Origin: Gigantopelta aegis
Lineage: Eukaryota; Mollusca; Gastropoda; Neomphalida; Peltospiridae
Length of the DNA: 64,000 nucleotides
Assembly: GCF_016097555.1 (NCBI RefSeq)
Contig: NC_054712.1
Span: 58,757,255-58,821,254 of the forward strand
Reading direction: 5' to 3'
The notes under the pieces were generated by a model. That model did not search any database and was not told the origin of the DNA. It worked only from the letters and a program-made list of their open reading frames with translations. Shown here one piece after another: positions 11,857 through 22,595 of this stretch. The number at the start of each line of letters is the position of its first letter. Within the stretch, counting starts at the first letter, position 1. Position numbers and translations under genes: made by a program.

Positions 11857-13063
11857 TAAATATATTAAATTTAAACCTGAATAATTAATATTCATTAAGG
11901 ACAAAAATGTTGTACAAGATTTATTGTTTGAGTAAGCACAAGAATATAAAAAATAGTCATGAAATATGAAATAAGCTAAATTACAGAAGGTGATCTGAAA
12001 AGTGGAAACTAACATTCATATATTTCTTTATATATACATATATATTTCGTGGGGTTTTTAAACTTTGTTTAATTAAAATTACTGTATAAGTTGAAACTAA
12101 CATTCATATATTTCTTATATACGTATATACATGTATATATTTCTTCTTTCTGTTTTTTTAAAATTTGTTTCATTAAAATTACCTTACATTAATACATTTT
12201 AGTTGTTTTCTAAACAAACAAAAACCTTTGAAGAATCAAAGAAAAAGTTAAATAGATGGAGATGAACAGTAAATTCCATATTGACTTTCACATACAGTTT
12301 AACTTACTTCTAGAAACATTTAATTTGCTAAAGTGTAGACATAAATATGTGATCATACTTTCACAATAAACAGAAAACACAATTTGAATCCTTTTGTCCC
12401 ACCAGGGAACATTTGGTTTTAAACATTTTGATTAGCAATATTTCTGGTCAACTGAAAATTGATTAGCGATTACTGTTTAAAATTGTGTAGCGATCTGTGA
12501 AACTTGTTCCCTGCCCACCTAGCTACCCTCCAAATCCTTATTTCTGTGAATGTTATGTTTTTGTGGGGTTTTGTGGTTTTGTTTTATATTTTTAATTCTT
12601 CAACTGCTTTTGAAGTAATTACTGGTACATTTTCTACACTTGCTTTTTGTTTCCTTCTTTTTTTATTTTCTTCTTTTTTTTTGGTCTTCAGTCTTTGTAC
12701 ATTGGTGTTTGTTCTTAGTAATATATAGTGTTATTAGAATCAAAGTTCAGCTCAATGTTGCTTGTATAAAAGCTACAGACCCTAGCTTCCCACATATGTA
12801 TCTTTTTCGTTTTGCAACAAATTAAATTTGAGTTACCAAAAACACAAAGATAACCAGAAACACTTCGAAATGGTAAAGGTTTATTATTTAAGAAACAAGT
12901 TGTAAGTAATGATATGTAATACAATGGCAAGAAACCTGTAATTACTGAAAGTATTTAACATTTCCAAATAGTGGCTTTAATAAGGAACAATAACTGTAAA
13001 TCCATTCCAGCAGTTCAGTTTTAACTTATTTTTCACCTTGGTTTAGACCCAAAACACACCAGA
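11857..13063. other. AT-rich WDR59 intron
   Basis: It includes a short duplication around 12000-12130 (ACTAACATTCATATATTTCT) and an incomplete copy of the CAGACCCTAG MITE family at 12773-12965. Hydrophobic frames at 12504-12825 are T-rich artefacts. Confidence 0.45.
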
Positions 13064-13193
13064 ACTGGGTCAGGGACTGGGTCAGGGACTGGGTCTGTGA
13101 CTGGGTCAGGGACTGGGTCTGTGACTGGGTCAGGGACTGGGTCTGGGACTGGGTCAGGGACTGGGTCTGGGACTGGGTCAGGGACTGGGTCTG
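13064..13193. repeat. 12-bp G-rich tandem array
   Basis: About 11 copies of GGGACTGGGTCA/T. On the - strand it reads as repeated Pro-Asp-Pro-Val, a by-product of the period. The G runs are quadruplex-capable. Confidence 0.93.
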
Positions 13194-13433
13194 GCAAGTA
13201 TGTTACCAGATGAAAAAGAAACACTGAATCAAATGTGTTAAAACATTGTGCTGGAATGAACTACAGATCTGGCACCAGATGACATAGAACATGTTCTGTA
13301 CTTTTGACAGCAGCAGACGCATTAGACCCAGACACAGAACCAGTTTTGGTGTGTTTTGGGCTTTAGTTTCAATCCTTTGTACTAGCACTGAAATCAAATA
13401 GGATATAGAATATAAATTTGTGCTTATTTACTT

Positions 13434-14812
13434 AAAGGTGCAGACCCTAGTTTCAGTTCGTAAGAATGAACACTAAGTTTAGTTAATCTACAAACCTGTA
13501 ACACACTTGGATAAAGTTACAACATGGACACTAAGTTTAGTTAATCTACAAACCTGTACCACACTTTTGATAAAGTTACAACATGGACACTAAGTTTAGT
13601 TAATCTACAAACCTGTAACACACTTGGATAAAGTTACAACATGGACACTAAGTTTAGTTAATCTACAAACATGTAACACACTTGGATAAAGTTACAACAG
13701 AGTGAAACACGAGTCTGACATTAAAACCGGAAAATATCCTTACAAAATAGACTTCTGTAGACTAGAACTCGAATCTATAACCGCTACTTCTCAGACACGT
13801 AAGTAAAACACGACTGACATTGAAATAGGGAAATAGAAAAAAAAATAGACTAGATATTGTCTCCATAACTGTTATTTCTCAAAGGTACATGCATTTTTTA
13901 AAATATGACAAATACATTTTGTGATATTAGAAACAATAGGATGACCAGAAACACTTCAGTTCTATGGAAATGGATAATTTATACAATAAAATATAAGTAA
14001 TGTTTTATTTCAGTGATCATAAACGGCTGTAATAGTAAAAAATATGCTGTAGTGTTTAAAGTAGTAGTAGTCTTGTGGTTGAAATCTGATGAGATGCTGA
14101 GGTTTGCTCTGTTGGGAAGTTAATTGTGTTGTTTTACAAAAAATATGGTCTGTTCCTTTAAAGTAGTAGTAGTCTTGTGGTTGAAATCTGATGAGATGCT
14201 GAGGAGATTGAGGTTTGCTCTGTTGGGAAGTGTGTTGTTTTACAGGTCTGTTCCTTTAAAGTAGTAGTAGTCTTGTGGTTGAAATCTGATGAGATGCTGA
14301 GGTTTGCTCTGTTGGGAAGTTAATTGTGTTGTTTTACAAAAAATATGGTCTGTTCCTTTAAAGTAGTAGTAGTCTTGTGGTTGAAATCTGATGAGATGCT
14401 GAGGTTTGCTCTGTTGGGAAGTTAATTGTGTTGTTTTACAACAAATATGGTCTGTTCCTTTAAAGTAGTAGTAGTCTTGTGGTTGAAATCTGATGAGATG
14501 CTGAGGTTTGCTCTGTTGGGAAGTTAATTGTGTTGTTTTACAAAAAATATGGTCTGTTCCTTTAAAGTAGTAGTAGTCTTGTGGTTGAAATCTGATGAGA
14601 TGCTGAGGTTTGCTCTGTTGGGAAGTTAATTGTGTTGTTTTACAACAAATATGGTCTGTTCCTTTAAAGTAGTAGTAGTCTTGTGGTTGAAATCTGATGA
14701 GATGCTGAGGTTTGCTCTGTTGGGAAGTTAATTGTGTTGTTTTACAAATCTGATCAGATGCTGAGGTTTGCTCTGTTGGGAAGTTAATTGTGTTGTTTTA
14801 CACAAAATAAGA
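13434..14812. mobile_element. CAGACCCTAG MITE enlarged by two internal arrays
   Basis: The left end (AAAGGTGCAGACCCTAGTTTC) and internal phrases (CTTCTCAGA, TGACCAGAAACACTTC, AAAAATATG) match the compact copy at 26799-27151. Here a segment of about 58 bp (GGACACTAAGTTTAGTTAAT ... AAGTTACAAC) is repeated about 3.5 times (13466-13698). The right end carries a 104-bp array (14056-14812) whose unit ends in ATGGTCTGTTCCTTTAAA, similar to the element terminus. The expansions grew from within or at the edge of the element. Confidence 0.65.
14056..14812. repeat. 104-bp tandem array, about 7 copies
   Basis: The unit begins AAGTAGTAGTAGTCTTGTGG and contains GATGAGATGCTGAGGTTTGC and TATGGTCTGTTCCTTTAAAG. 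One copy has an internal duplication (GAGGAGATTGAGG) and a shortened end (14200-14260); the last is truncated at both ends. Confidence 0.93.
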
Positions 14813-14849
14813 GTGTTATCAAAATACCTGTCTTGATATTATATAGAGG

Positions 14850-15010
14850 TGAAGCCATTGACATTAATGCTGGTACATTGTAGGTGCTGGGTTCACGTCC
14901 CAGTACTGGCTCCGACCCAGACTGAGTTTTAGCGGATCAGTGGGAATGTGTAAGACCACTGTGTGGACTTTCTCTAACCACTAACGATTAACCCATCCGA
15001 AATACACAGA
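14850..15010 (+). mobile_element. family-2 SINE fragment
   Basis: Contains GGTGCTGGGTTCACGTCCCA, which resembles a tRNA T-arm/B box, then ACTGGCTCCGACCCAGA and TCTAACCACTAACGATTAAC as in other family-2 copies. The 3' body is missing and divergence is high, so it looks old. Confidence 0.65.
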
Positions 15011-15279
15011 AAAGTATACAATTTAAAGACAAAAAAAAAGGTTTAGCAATTTGTAACTGTGCTTTAAAGAAAACTTGTGACTTTCAAAGTGAAATCAGAC
15101 TCTAGATTTAATTGATGCATCATTTGTCAGTATAAGTGACAGGAGATTTTCAGTACAAAATGAAGTGTAACTGTTACGTCATTGGATGTACGTATGTAGC
15201 TTTCTTTTGAAGTGCAATGCAGTACACATACATGTAGTTCCAAAGTGCTAAACTATGAATACACGTGGCTTTCTCACAT

Positions 15280-15935
15280 GGACGTTCTATCTCAGTAGAC
15301 TATTTCTATCAGACATGGACTATTTTTATCTCACATGGACTATTTCTATCTCACATGGACTATTTTCATCTCACATGGACTATTTGTATCTCACAACGAC
15401 TAGTTCCATCTCACAAAGACTATTTCCATCTCACATGGACTATTTCTATCTCACATGGACTATTTCTATCTCACATGGACTATTTTCATCTCACATGGAC
15501 TATTTCCATCTCATATGGACTATTTCTATGGATTATTTCTATCTCACATGGACTATTTCCATCTCATATGGACTATTTCCATCCCACATGGACTATTTCT
15601 ATGGATTATTTCTATCTCACATGGATTATTTCCATCTCATATAGACTATTTCCATCTCATATGGACTATTTCTGTGGATTATTTCTATCTCACATGGACT
15701 ATTTCCATCTCATATGGACTTTCTATCTGACATGGACTATTTCCATCTCATATGGACCATTTCTATCTCACATGGACTATTTCCATCTCATGGACTATTT
15801 CTATCTCACATGGACTATTTCCATCTCAGATGGACTATTTCCATCTCACATGGACTATTTCCATCTCATATGGATGATTTCCATCTCATATGGACTACGT
15901 GTATTTCCATCTCACATGGACTTTCTGCCTCACAC
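15280..15935. repeat. 20-bp tandem array, about 32 copies
   Basis: Unit TATTTCTATCTCACATGGAC with frequent C/T and CACA/CATA variants and a few shortened units (TATTTCTATGGAT). It yields frames of up to 247 codons in all three + frames, which argues against coding. Confidence 0.95.
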
Positions 15936-16596
15936 GGACTATTTCTATTTCACATTGACCTACATACCCTATTTCTATCTTGTATATGAAGGTTTGAGAG
16001 TAAAATAAAGATAATTCAATGCCAGGCAGGGTATTCACTAGTGGCATGGACACTGGTTAATAACCAGTTTACCAAGCTTGATCAATGAACAGGTTAGGCC
16101 CTACTGACATTCTCATATTGGATGTTGTGCTGGATGTTTCATATTAATGTTTTAGTGAATTAACATAGCAGCCCTTAGACACCGATACACCAAGAGTGTT
16201 GATTTCACAAAACCTTAATCACAAATATTATATACATTGTAGTTGTGTGCAGTTACCGTTGTGTGTGAATTTTTACAGCTCATAGTAAAATATTGCTCTT
16301 TATGATTTAGCTACAACATACTTACAATCTCTTCCTCTAATTGACCATGTTCTAAGTTTGGTTCTAAGCTTTGGTTCTGTTCGTCAGATTGCATTTGGTG
16401 CTTGTGCTTATATATGTATGCTATGAATCTATGAAGTAAATTATGTGGCTTTTTTCAGTTTGACTTTTCTTTCATTCATGTGTTACCAACCACTGTTACC
16501 TCTTGTATGTTTATGGTCACTGTCCTCTCTCTGTGCAATTTAAAATTCATGATAGTTATCTCCCCATTATTTTAGAACAAGTTATTCATACATTAA
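15936..16596. other. WDR59 intron, no feature recognised
   Basis: Ordinary AT-rich sequence with no long inversion, SINE phrase or splice-bounded frame that I could identify. Confidence 0.4.
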
Positions 16597-16838
16597 CCGG
16601 CCTCGGTGGTGTCGTGGTTAAGCCATCAGACATAAGGCTGGTAGGTATTGGGTCCGCAGCCTAGTATCTGCTCCCACCCAGAGCGAGTTTCAACAACTCG
16701 GTGGGTAGGTTTAAGGCCACTCTTCGTTCTCACTAACCACTAACCCACTGTCTTGGACAGACAGACCAGATAGCTGAGGTGTGTGCCCAGGACTTGAACC
16801 TTAATCGGATATATGCACGAAAATAAGTTGAAATGAAT
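16597..16838 (+). mobile_element. family-2 SINE, nearly complete
   Basis: Starts CCGGCCTCGGTGGTGTCGTG with the A-box-like GTGGTTAAGCCATCAGAC. It goes on through CTGGTAGGTATTGGGTCC, ACTCGGTGGGTAGGTTTAAG and CACTAACCACTAACCCAC, and ends AACCTTAATCGGATATATGC. It shares its head with the family-3 copies at 32431 and 37558 (both -) but has a different body. Confidence 0.85.
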
Positions 16839-17730
16839 TCATACATTAGTGATTACAATATATCACCTATTGTTAAATCTCTGTTACGGCCTCGTTCCAC
16901 CTAACCATTTTTGTCATGTTATCATGTACTGTGAAATGGTCATAAAATACACCTGTACATGTGTGTGTGTCCTTCAGTGTTCTGGTAACGTTTTTCCATC
17001 TTTGCTGTAAGTGTTGACTGATAGCACTTGTCGTCCACCAGTCATCTCATTGCAAATTCCACCTTTTTAAAAAAAAAAAAAAAATGTAAAGGGCAGATAA
17101 TTGATTAAGGCAGTTAAAGAATGATTTTGAAGAAATTTGTCATCTCTACATCTACATGTATTTCAAGAGACTTGGAGCTTTAAAAAGAAAAATGTCGGGG
17201 TTGTCCATTGTCTGTTTAAAGTTTATGATGGGCTGTTATCAGAATTTGGTTAAGGAAAAATTACTTACAAATACAAAAAAAAAAACCTGAATTTTTCCAG
17301 AATTTCAGATTTTGTATTGCCTGGAAACCTGTCATGTAATGAAAAGTTTGTAGTAATCCTATACTGTCCAAGACCCTCCAAAATTTTCAAGATTTTCATT
17401 TTCATTTCTGTAATTAAATTAAATTTCTCATCACATTTTTATACGTCTTTGGTAGCTACATTTAAATAAATAATTAAATAAATACACTACCTTGATTGTG
17501 TCAACTGCTTAAATACTGTTCTCTCTTCTCTTCTCATCAATTTATCCTCTATGCTTCATGCCTAGTATTAATGCTATTATAGTATGTGGTTTTCATTATT
17601 TTCCAATTTTGCAACAATATATATATATACATACTATTACAGCTTCTTAATTTCTTATATAAATACATTGTATAACTTTATATAAATATTATGTCAGATC
17701 ACTCACATCATAGATTCAGATTAATAGGTT
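16839..17730. other. AT-rich WDR59 intron
   Basis: Contains poly-A at 17070-17086 and a (TA)n run near 17620. No coding signal. Confidence 0.4.
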
Positions 17731-17882
17731 CTGGCACTTGTCCTTTTGTAGATGGTTTTTCTGACAGTCGTCTCAAGAAAAGCAATCCTTTGAGTGAGCT
17801 TTACTGAGCTTTAGTGAGCTCCAAAGATTGATTTTCTTGAGACAAGGGTTAGAAAAACCATCTACAAAAGGACGAGTACCAG
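17731..17882. mobile_element. palindromic foldback element
   Basis: The left arm CTGGCACTTGTCCTTTTGTA, continuing GATGGTTTTTC, pairs with the right arm, which reads CTGGTACTCGTCCTTTTGTA, continuing GATGGTTTTTC, on the other strand. Inner arms (TCTCAAGAAAA and TTTTCTTGAGA) extend the stem. No coding capacity. The arm sequence partly recurs at 18218-18260. Confidence 0.75.
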
Positions 17883-17954
17883 AAATATTTTCTAGTTCAA
17901 TGATACTTACAATTTTAGTATAATTATTGTTAAATTCACTTTAGTTTATTTTTG

Positions 17955-18290
17955 TACCGTGACATTATGACCCTGTTCACAGCTGTTACATCACTAAAAG
18001 GAATGCATGCAGTGTTACATATTATGTGACGTCACGACCCTGCTCACAGCTGTTACGTCACTAAAAGGAATGCATGCAGTGTTGCATATTACGTGACGTC
18101 ACTACATGTACCTTTTATTATGGAGTGGCGTAATGAAGAGGTAGCAACAGCCATCTACCTCCTAAACGACAAGACCAATTAACCAATGAAAAGGGCGGAT
18201 TACCGTCTAGGGGACGTATGCTAGACGGTTTTTCTAGCACATCTTTCTGGCACCTTTTTACTGGTTGATTGAGCTAGAAAATATTATTCC
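17955..18290 (+). repeat. dispersed repeat rich in CRE-like sites
   Basis: A roughly 330-bp segment whose inverted copy lies at 22985-23305. Shared phrases are CACAGCTGTTACGTCACT, GGAATGCATGCAGTGTTGCA, CATCTACCTCCTAAAC and TTTTCTAGCACA. It contains an internal 84-bp direct duplication (GACCCTG/TTCACAGCTG) and two GTGACGTCAC palindromes, identical to the full cAMP-response-element core. Function is not implied by the motif alone. Confidence 0.7.
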
Positions 18291-19025
18291 GAATCCTTAA
18301 ATATCTTGATGTGAGAGTTATGTTGTATTAATTATTTTGATTAAATGCACTTTCATATTACCTAAAATGATTCTTGTTTATAAGTATTTATGTTAAATAT
18401 AACATGCACTTGTATTTGGTTTTAAAAGTAAAATGCTTTCTCTATTACTATTTATTAGATAAACATACTATCATATACAACTATTGTTTATAATTTTATC
18501 ATGATGTGTAAAATGTTGTTAAATTGTTTTTGTGGTTACTGCTTACATTATTATCTATTATGAACTATTCGTTAGTGTAATATATTGCAGAATTTTAATT
18601 TTTGATATAATATTATATATTTATTTTAATTTGGGATATGCATGTTTAAAGAATTATAACAGAATATGTTGTGATTTTGATTATTTATTAATTTTGAAGT
18701 TGTTTGACCGTATACAGTGTATTATTAAAATATTTATGTTGCATGCAGTTACATTTTATATATTATTATTATTATTATTATTTATTATTATTATTATTAT
18801 TTGTACAAAGATGGTTAAATCTTAGCCTGTTTGATTTTTACTTCATAGTATTTAATAGTATGTCATGGCTTGACTTAAATACCATGAGAATAAAAACTAA
18901 AAAGTGTGATTAAAAATTTCACGTACTTTATGATAAATATACAAAGTTATGGCTGGATTAAAATAATTATAAGCCTTTTTTGCAAAGTTGGTCAGAAATT
19001 AAGTAACCATTTTGAAGTTTGACTA
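18291..19025. other. very AT-rich intron
   Basis: Includes an (ATT)n microsatellite at 18760-18800. Frames at 18532-18913 are AT-driven hydrophobic artefacts. Confidence 0.5.
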
Positions 19026-19166
19026 AATAGAAAGAATGGCACATGATTTTCTAATTAACTGTTGGTGAATTAATAGAAAGAATGGCACATGATTTTCTAA
19101 TTAATTGTTGGTGAATTAATAGAAAGAATGGCACATGATTTTCTAATTAACTGTTGGTGAATTAAT
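19026..19166. repeat. 46-bp tandem array, 3 copies
   Basis: Unit contains AATAGAAAGAATGGCACATG and ATTTTCTAATTAACTGTTGG, with near-identical copies. Confidence 0.93.
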
Positions 19167-19177
19167 AATGAAATATA

Positions 19178-19414
19178 CAGGAAACCTCTGTGAACTGGAA
19201 TTCCCTCAAAACTGGATTTTGTTTTAACAGTCCCATTGTTAATATCAGTACAGAAGATTGCCTTTCTAAACCAGATATTCCTTAAAACCAGACATTTTAC
19301 TTTCTAAACCAGATATTCCTTAAAACCAGACATTTTACTTTCTAAACCAGATACCTCTTAAAACCAGACATTTTACTTCATCCTATGAATGCCCAGTTTA
19401 GAGGGGTTTCGCAG
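19178..19414. mobile_element. TACAGTGAA-type MITE with internal duplication
   Basis: Related to the element at 5959-6118: ends TACAGGAAACCTCTGTGAAC and GAGGGGTTTCGCAGTA, with ACCAGACATTTTACTT inside. The segment TTTCTAAACCAGATATTCCT with the following bases is repeated three times. Confidence 0.65.
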
Positions 19415-19578
19415 TATTTTAATAAATTCAGCTTTAATTCTCATTTGTGGTGATCAGTTACATGTGCGTGTCTATCATTGGACACAGTAACTTACATGTA
19501 AGTTCTGCTCAAGCTTGACGTGTTACATGTCATAGCATTGAGCAGACATCTTGTAGCTGTGTGTGTGTGGGGGGGGGG

Positions 19579-19905
19579 GGGGATGTAGCTCAGTGCTACA
19601 GCGCTTGCTTGATGCACAATCGATCTAGGATCGATTCCCGTCAGTGGGCCCATTGGCCTATTTCTTGTTCCAGCCAGTGCTCCACAACTGATGTAACAAA
19701 GGCCATGGTATGTACTATCCTGTCTGTGGGATGGTGCATATAAAAGATCACTTGCTGCTAATCGAAAAGATTAGCCCATGAAGTGGCGACAGCAGGTTTC
19801 CTCTCTCAATATCTATGTGGTCCTGAACCATAAGTCTGATGCCATATAACAGTAAATAAAATGTGTTGAGTGCATCGTTAAATAAAACATTTCCTTCCTT
19901 CCTTT
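19579..19905 (+). mobile_element. full-length SINE, long-tail subfamily
   Basis: Head GGGATGTAGCTCAGTGCTAC, B-box region GGATCGATTCCCGTC, body ATAAAAGATCACTTGCTGCT, then the longer 3' part AGCCCATGAAGTGGCGACAG and AACAGTAAATAAAATGTG, with tail TTAAATAAAACATTTCCTTC. It lies in the intron just before the 20171 WDR59 exon. Confidence 0.88.
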
Positions 19906-19924
19906 TTGGAGCCAGAACTATTAC

Positions 19925-20112
19925 TATAGTCCATACCATCATCCTACAAAATAATTTCAGTTATGTTTGACTTAAAAAGAAAAGTAAAAGTGTGTTGGAA
20001 ATAACAAAACAAAATACTATTTTTGTGTGCAATTTATAAAACAATCAGCTCAGAAATAAATAGCTTGTGGTAAATGCCATAGGATGAAAAAAAGGCATTT
20101 CCTGTGGGAAGG
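19925..20112 (-). mobile_element. TATAGTCC MITE, diverged copy
   Basis: Same family as 26042-26250 and 48334-48573, recognised by GTGTGCAATTTATAAAA, GAGCTGATTGTT-like text on the - strand and a TATAGTCCATACCATC end. It lies about 60 bp before a WDR59 splice acceptor. Confidence 0.55.
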
Positions 20113-20170
20113 AATGTAGGTGAAGTGGTAATACATGCCTGTCTTTCTAACGGAATATTGGCACTGACAG

Positions 20171-20297
20171 TGATGAAGAACAAGCGGTCTAACAGCTGGT
20201 CGGAGAGTTATGACAATGACTACCAGATGTGTGAGGAGAAGGATCCGGCGGAACGAGCTGCCGAGAAGGAGAGAGAGGCACACCGACTTCAGTGGAG
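20171..20297 (+). CDS. WDR59: WDR59 exon, acidic segment before the C-terminal domain
   Basis: WDR59 is a scaffold subunit of GATOR2 (with MIOS, WDR24, SEH1L and SEC13), which acts at the lysosome to relieve GATOR1 inhibition of mTORC1. The exon begins after GGCACTGACAG and ends before GTAACC. It encodes V-MKNKRSNSWSESYDNDYQ and then MCEEKDPAERAAEKEREAHR. It ends LQW plus AG, completed by G of the next exon to give Arg. In vertebrate WDR59 the equivalent stretch is Ser/Glu-rich (SSPWGESSPEE, then DPRERERDQHDKNKR) directly before LDPA, and the match in character and order is clear. Translation upstream of 20171 in this frame is intronic read-through. Confidence 0.85.
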
Positions 20298-20347
20298 GTA
20301 ACCGAGATCACTGCATGTGTGTGACAGGGCGGTACCTAACCTAAATA

Positions 20348-20650
20348 GGGGTGGATGGAGCCCAGTGGTAAAGTGATACGCAGTCAGTCTGGGATCGATC
20401 CCCGTTGGTTGGGCCCTTGGGCTATTTTTCGTTCCAGCCAGTGCACAATGATTGGTATATCAAAGGCAAAGGCTGTGATATGTGCTATCCTGTATGTGGG
20501 AAAGTGCATCTAAAAAATCCCTTGCTACTACTGGAAAAATGTAGCAGGTTTCCTCTCTAAGACTGTCGAAATTACCAAAGGTTTGAAATCAATAGCCGAT
20601 GATTAGTAAATCAGTGTGTTCTAGTGATGTTGTTAAACAAAGCAAATTGG
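20348..20650 (+). mobile_element. family-1 SINE in WDR59 intron
   Basis: Head GGATGGAGCCCAGTGGTAAA, B box GGGATCGATCCCCGTTGG, body GCCAGTGCACAATGATTGG and 3' end TCTAGTGATGTTGTTAAACA. The last part of the tail is duplicated once more at 20688-20760 (GTGCTCTAGTGATGTTGTTA), making a two-copy tail before the next exon. Confidence 0.88.
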
Positions 20651-20810
20651 AACTTTAAATTTTAACTTTTGCTTTCCTTTCATTGTGCTCTAGTGATGTT
20701 GTTATTAAACAAAGCAAACTTAACTTTAAATTTTAACTTTTGCTTTCCGTTCATTGTGCTCTACAAAGCTTTAATCTTAGATTTTAACTTGTGATTTTCT
20801 TTTGCCCCAG

Positions 20811-20953
20811 GATGCTGGATCCTGCCTACAGTAATCAGTATGATATTTTCAAGAAGGTGTACGCCAGTCTTCTCTACTACTGGGGTCTGCCGAACAAGTC
20901 GGCTCACATCCTCAAATACACAGCGGGTGCTCCCGACCCACACAAGGGAATAG
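20811..20953 (+). CDS. WDR59: WDR59 exon, conserved C-terminal helical segment
   Basis: Acceptor TTTTGCCCCAG before 20811, donor GTCAGT at 20954. It reads MLDPAYSNQYDIFKKVYASL, then LYYWGLPNKSAHILKYTAGA, then PDPHKGI. The vertebrate protein has LDPANTQQFDDFKKCYGEIL, then YRWGLREKRAEVLKF, then CPPDPHKGIEF at this place, so identity of the gene is secure. The donor is closely followed by a DNA transposon (17 bp after the exon). Confidence 0.95.
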
Positions 20954-20970
20954 GTCAGTATATATATATA

Positions 20971-22281
20971 CTGTAGAACATGAAAGTTTTGTGAACAACA
21001 AAGTATTGCGAAAACTGCGAACAACTAATCATTGCAGTACTTTATATACGCAATAATATAGCGACTTTACTAACAAAATTAATAGAACAACCAAATTTGA
21101 TTAACTACATTGATTTATTGCATATCACACTATCATTCAATGAACAAAACGAAACAGGAATCATTGTCAATCACCACGTGTAATTAGCAAACACTAACGT
21201 TTATTTTCCGAGCAGACCTGATGATCGCCAGCCACGTGTAACGGTTTCTTTGTCTTTCGATAACTTGTCAATGCATGCCACAATCCACCGGGCGTGAAAC
21301 GGTTGGATCAAACTGATTCTTAAGTCAACAGGCTTGTTGGTGTTTTCTTTTATGTTCTTGGCCACAATGTCAGCATACCACTCGGTAAATTGTTCCTTGA
21401 TTGCTAATTTAAACTCTGCATTCACCGATAAATCCATGGGCTGCAGCTCACCGGTGCAGCCAGCCGGGACAAATCGCACTTCAAAGGAGTTTTCGTAGCA
21501 GGTCTAAAAATGATTGACATCTATGGGCTGCAAATACATCAAAGATTGCCAATGATTTCTGTCGTGCTGGTAGTCGGAGTTCTTTCTTCACCCTTTTGGC
21601 GTATGGAACCAGCACATTGTCAACGTAGTCCAGCATCGTCTGCTCGTTGCTCCAGTGATTGGCCGAATGTGTCATGTGCCAATCGTCGGGGAACTTGTAG
21701 GTTGGGTGGCATCGGTCAGTTACACCTTTGTATATTATCTGAGGGGGTAACAGGTTGCCACTGGCCAAACTTCCCAGTAACATCGTGATCTCGCGCTTGT
21801 CATCTATACCCACGACGGCAACTTGTTTCGCTCCCTTTTCTGCCAATGTCCAGTTGGAAACGGGTACAAGTTTGATGCCTGTTTGATCAAAATTTATTAC
21901 CAACTCGGCGGGAATGTTGTTTGTCTGCACTGTTTTCCCTACCATCGCGATGAACTCTTATTTCTGTTTGTTGAAGTCAGCTGGTAACTTTCGTGCCACT
22001 TTTGTACCCTTTCGTTTCACAAAACCAAGTCTTCGTAAAAACAAATCAGACCAGGCCTTAGTCAAAGAGAGTGTATAATGCACATCTCATACCTGCATAT
22101 TGGTCTCTAAATGTAAGCTATGGCTATTAATTAAAACAACACAACATGTTTATTGTCTTTGAGTACCAGCTAAGGTCGCAATACTTTTCGTGTAAGCTAC
22201 ATCTGATACTTTCTACACACAGTTTGGGCTACTGTTGGCATATCGCAATACATTAATGGCGCAATACATAATGGATCTACA
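20971..22281 (-). mobile_element. pogo/Tigger-like DNA transposon, degenerate
   Basis: Ends are inverted (CTGTAGAACA at the left; CTGTAGATCCATTATGTATT on the other strand at the right), each flanked by TA, the pogo-type target duplication. ATTGCG motifs recur inside both ends. At 1.31 kb it is shorter than complete pogo-like elements (about 2 kb or more). The N-terminal DNA-binding part was not found. It is inserted in the WDR59 intron, antisense to the gene. Confidence 0.75.
21201..22075 (-). pseudogene. DDE_1-type transposase remnant (pogo/Tigger-like)
   Basis: Read right to left, about 22075-21960 gives LTKAWSDLFLRRLGFVKRKG and then KVARKLPADFNKQ, like the linker before the catalytic domain of Tigger/jerky transposases. 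An in-frame TAA then interrupts. 21945-21481 holds VINFDQTGIKLVPVSNWTLA (first catalytic Asp), an AVVGIDDKREITMLL block and LAIFDVFAAHR (second Asp). A one-base frameshift near 21480 separates GCTGELQPMDLSVNAEFK (third Asp) and RWIVACIDKLS. The catalytic triad is recognisable but the gene is broken at least twice and is presumably inactive. Confidence 0.88.
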
Positions 22282-22349
22282 GTATATGCTGCAGTTACCA
22301 AATAATGGCACGTAACATAAGAAAATTAATGTTGGTGAGCTATATTAAA

Positions 22350-22595
22350 ATATTTGTCCCCTACCGATCCAACCGGAGGGTACTATAGGTATCATCACCA
22401 TCCTTCTGTCTGGCTGTCCCACATACAGTTTTCCGGATGTTTGTTTTTTAGAATGCCTTGAGATATTGAGCTGAAATGTTTGTTTAGCTTTATCATGTAC
22501 TGTTACATATCAACATTGGAGATTGCAGCTTTTTTTTTTTTTTATTATTATTCTTTTTTTTTTAAACTTCAAATAACACATTATTATAATTACAG
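22350..22595. other. WDR59 intron with a dispersed repeat
   Basis: Bases 22355-22500 (CCGATCCAACCGGAGGGTAC, CTGTCCCACATACAGTTTTC) have the look of an interspersed repeat fragment, followed by a T-rich tract that leads to the acceptor at 22595. Family not identified. Confidence 0.35.

Noticed and set aside
15265-16008. 247-codon + strand frame rich in His/Met/Asp/Tyr/Phe
   Set aside because: All three frames are open over the 20-bp array.
19579-19720. Functional tRNA genes at the SINE heads
   Set aside because: A and B box-like blocks are present, but no full cloverleaf can be drawn and each is fused to a repeated SINE body.
21510-21788. 92-codon + strand frame opposite the transposase
   Set aside because: Shadow of the antisense DDE transposase remnant.
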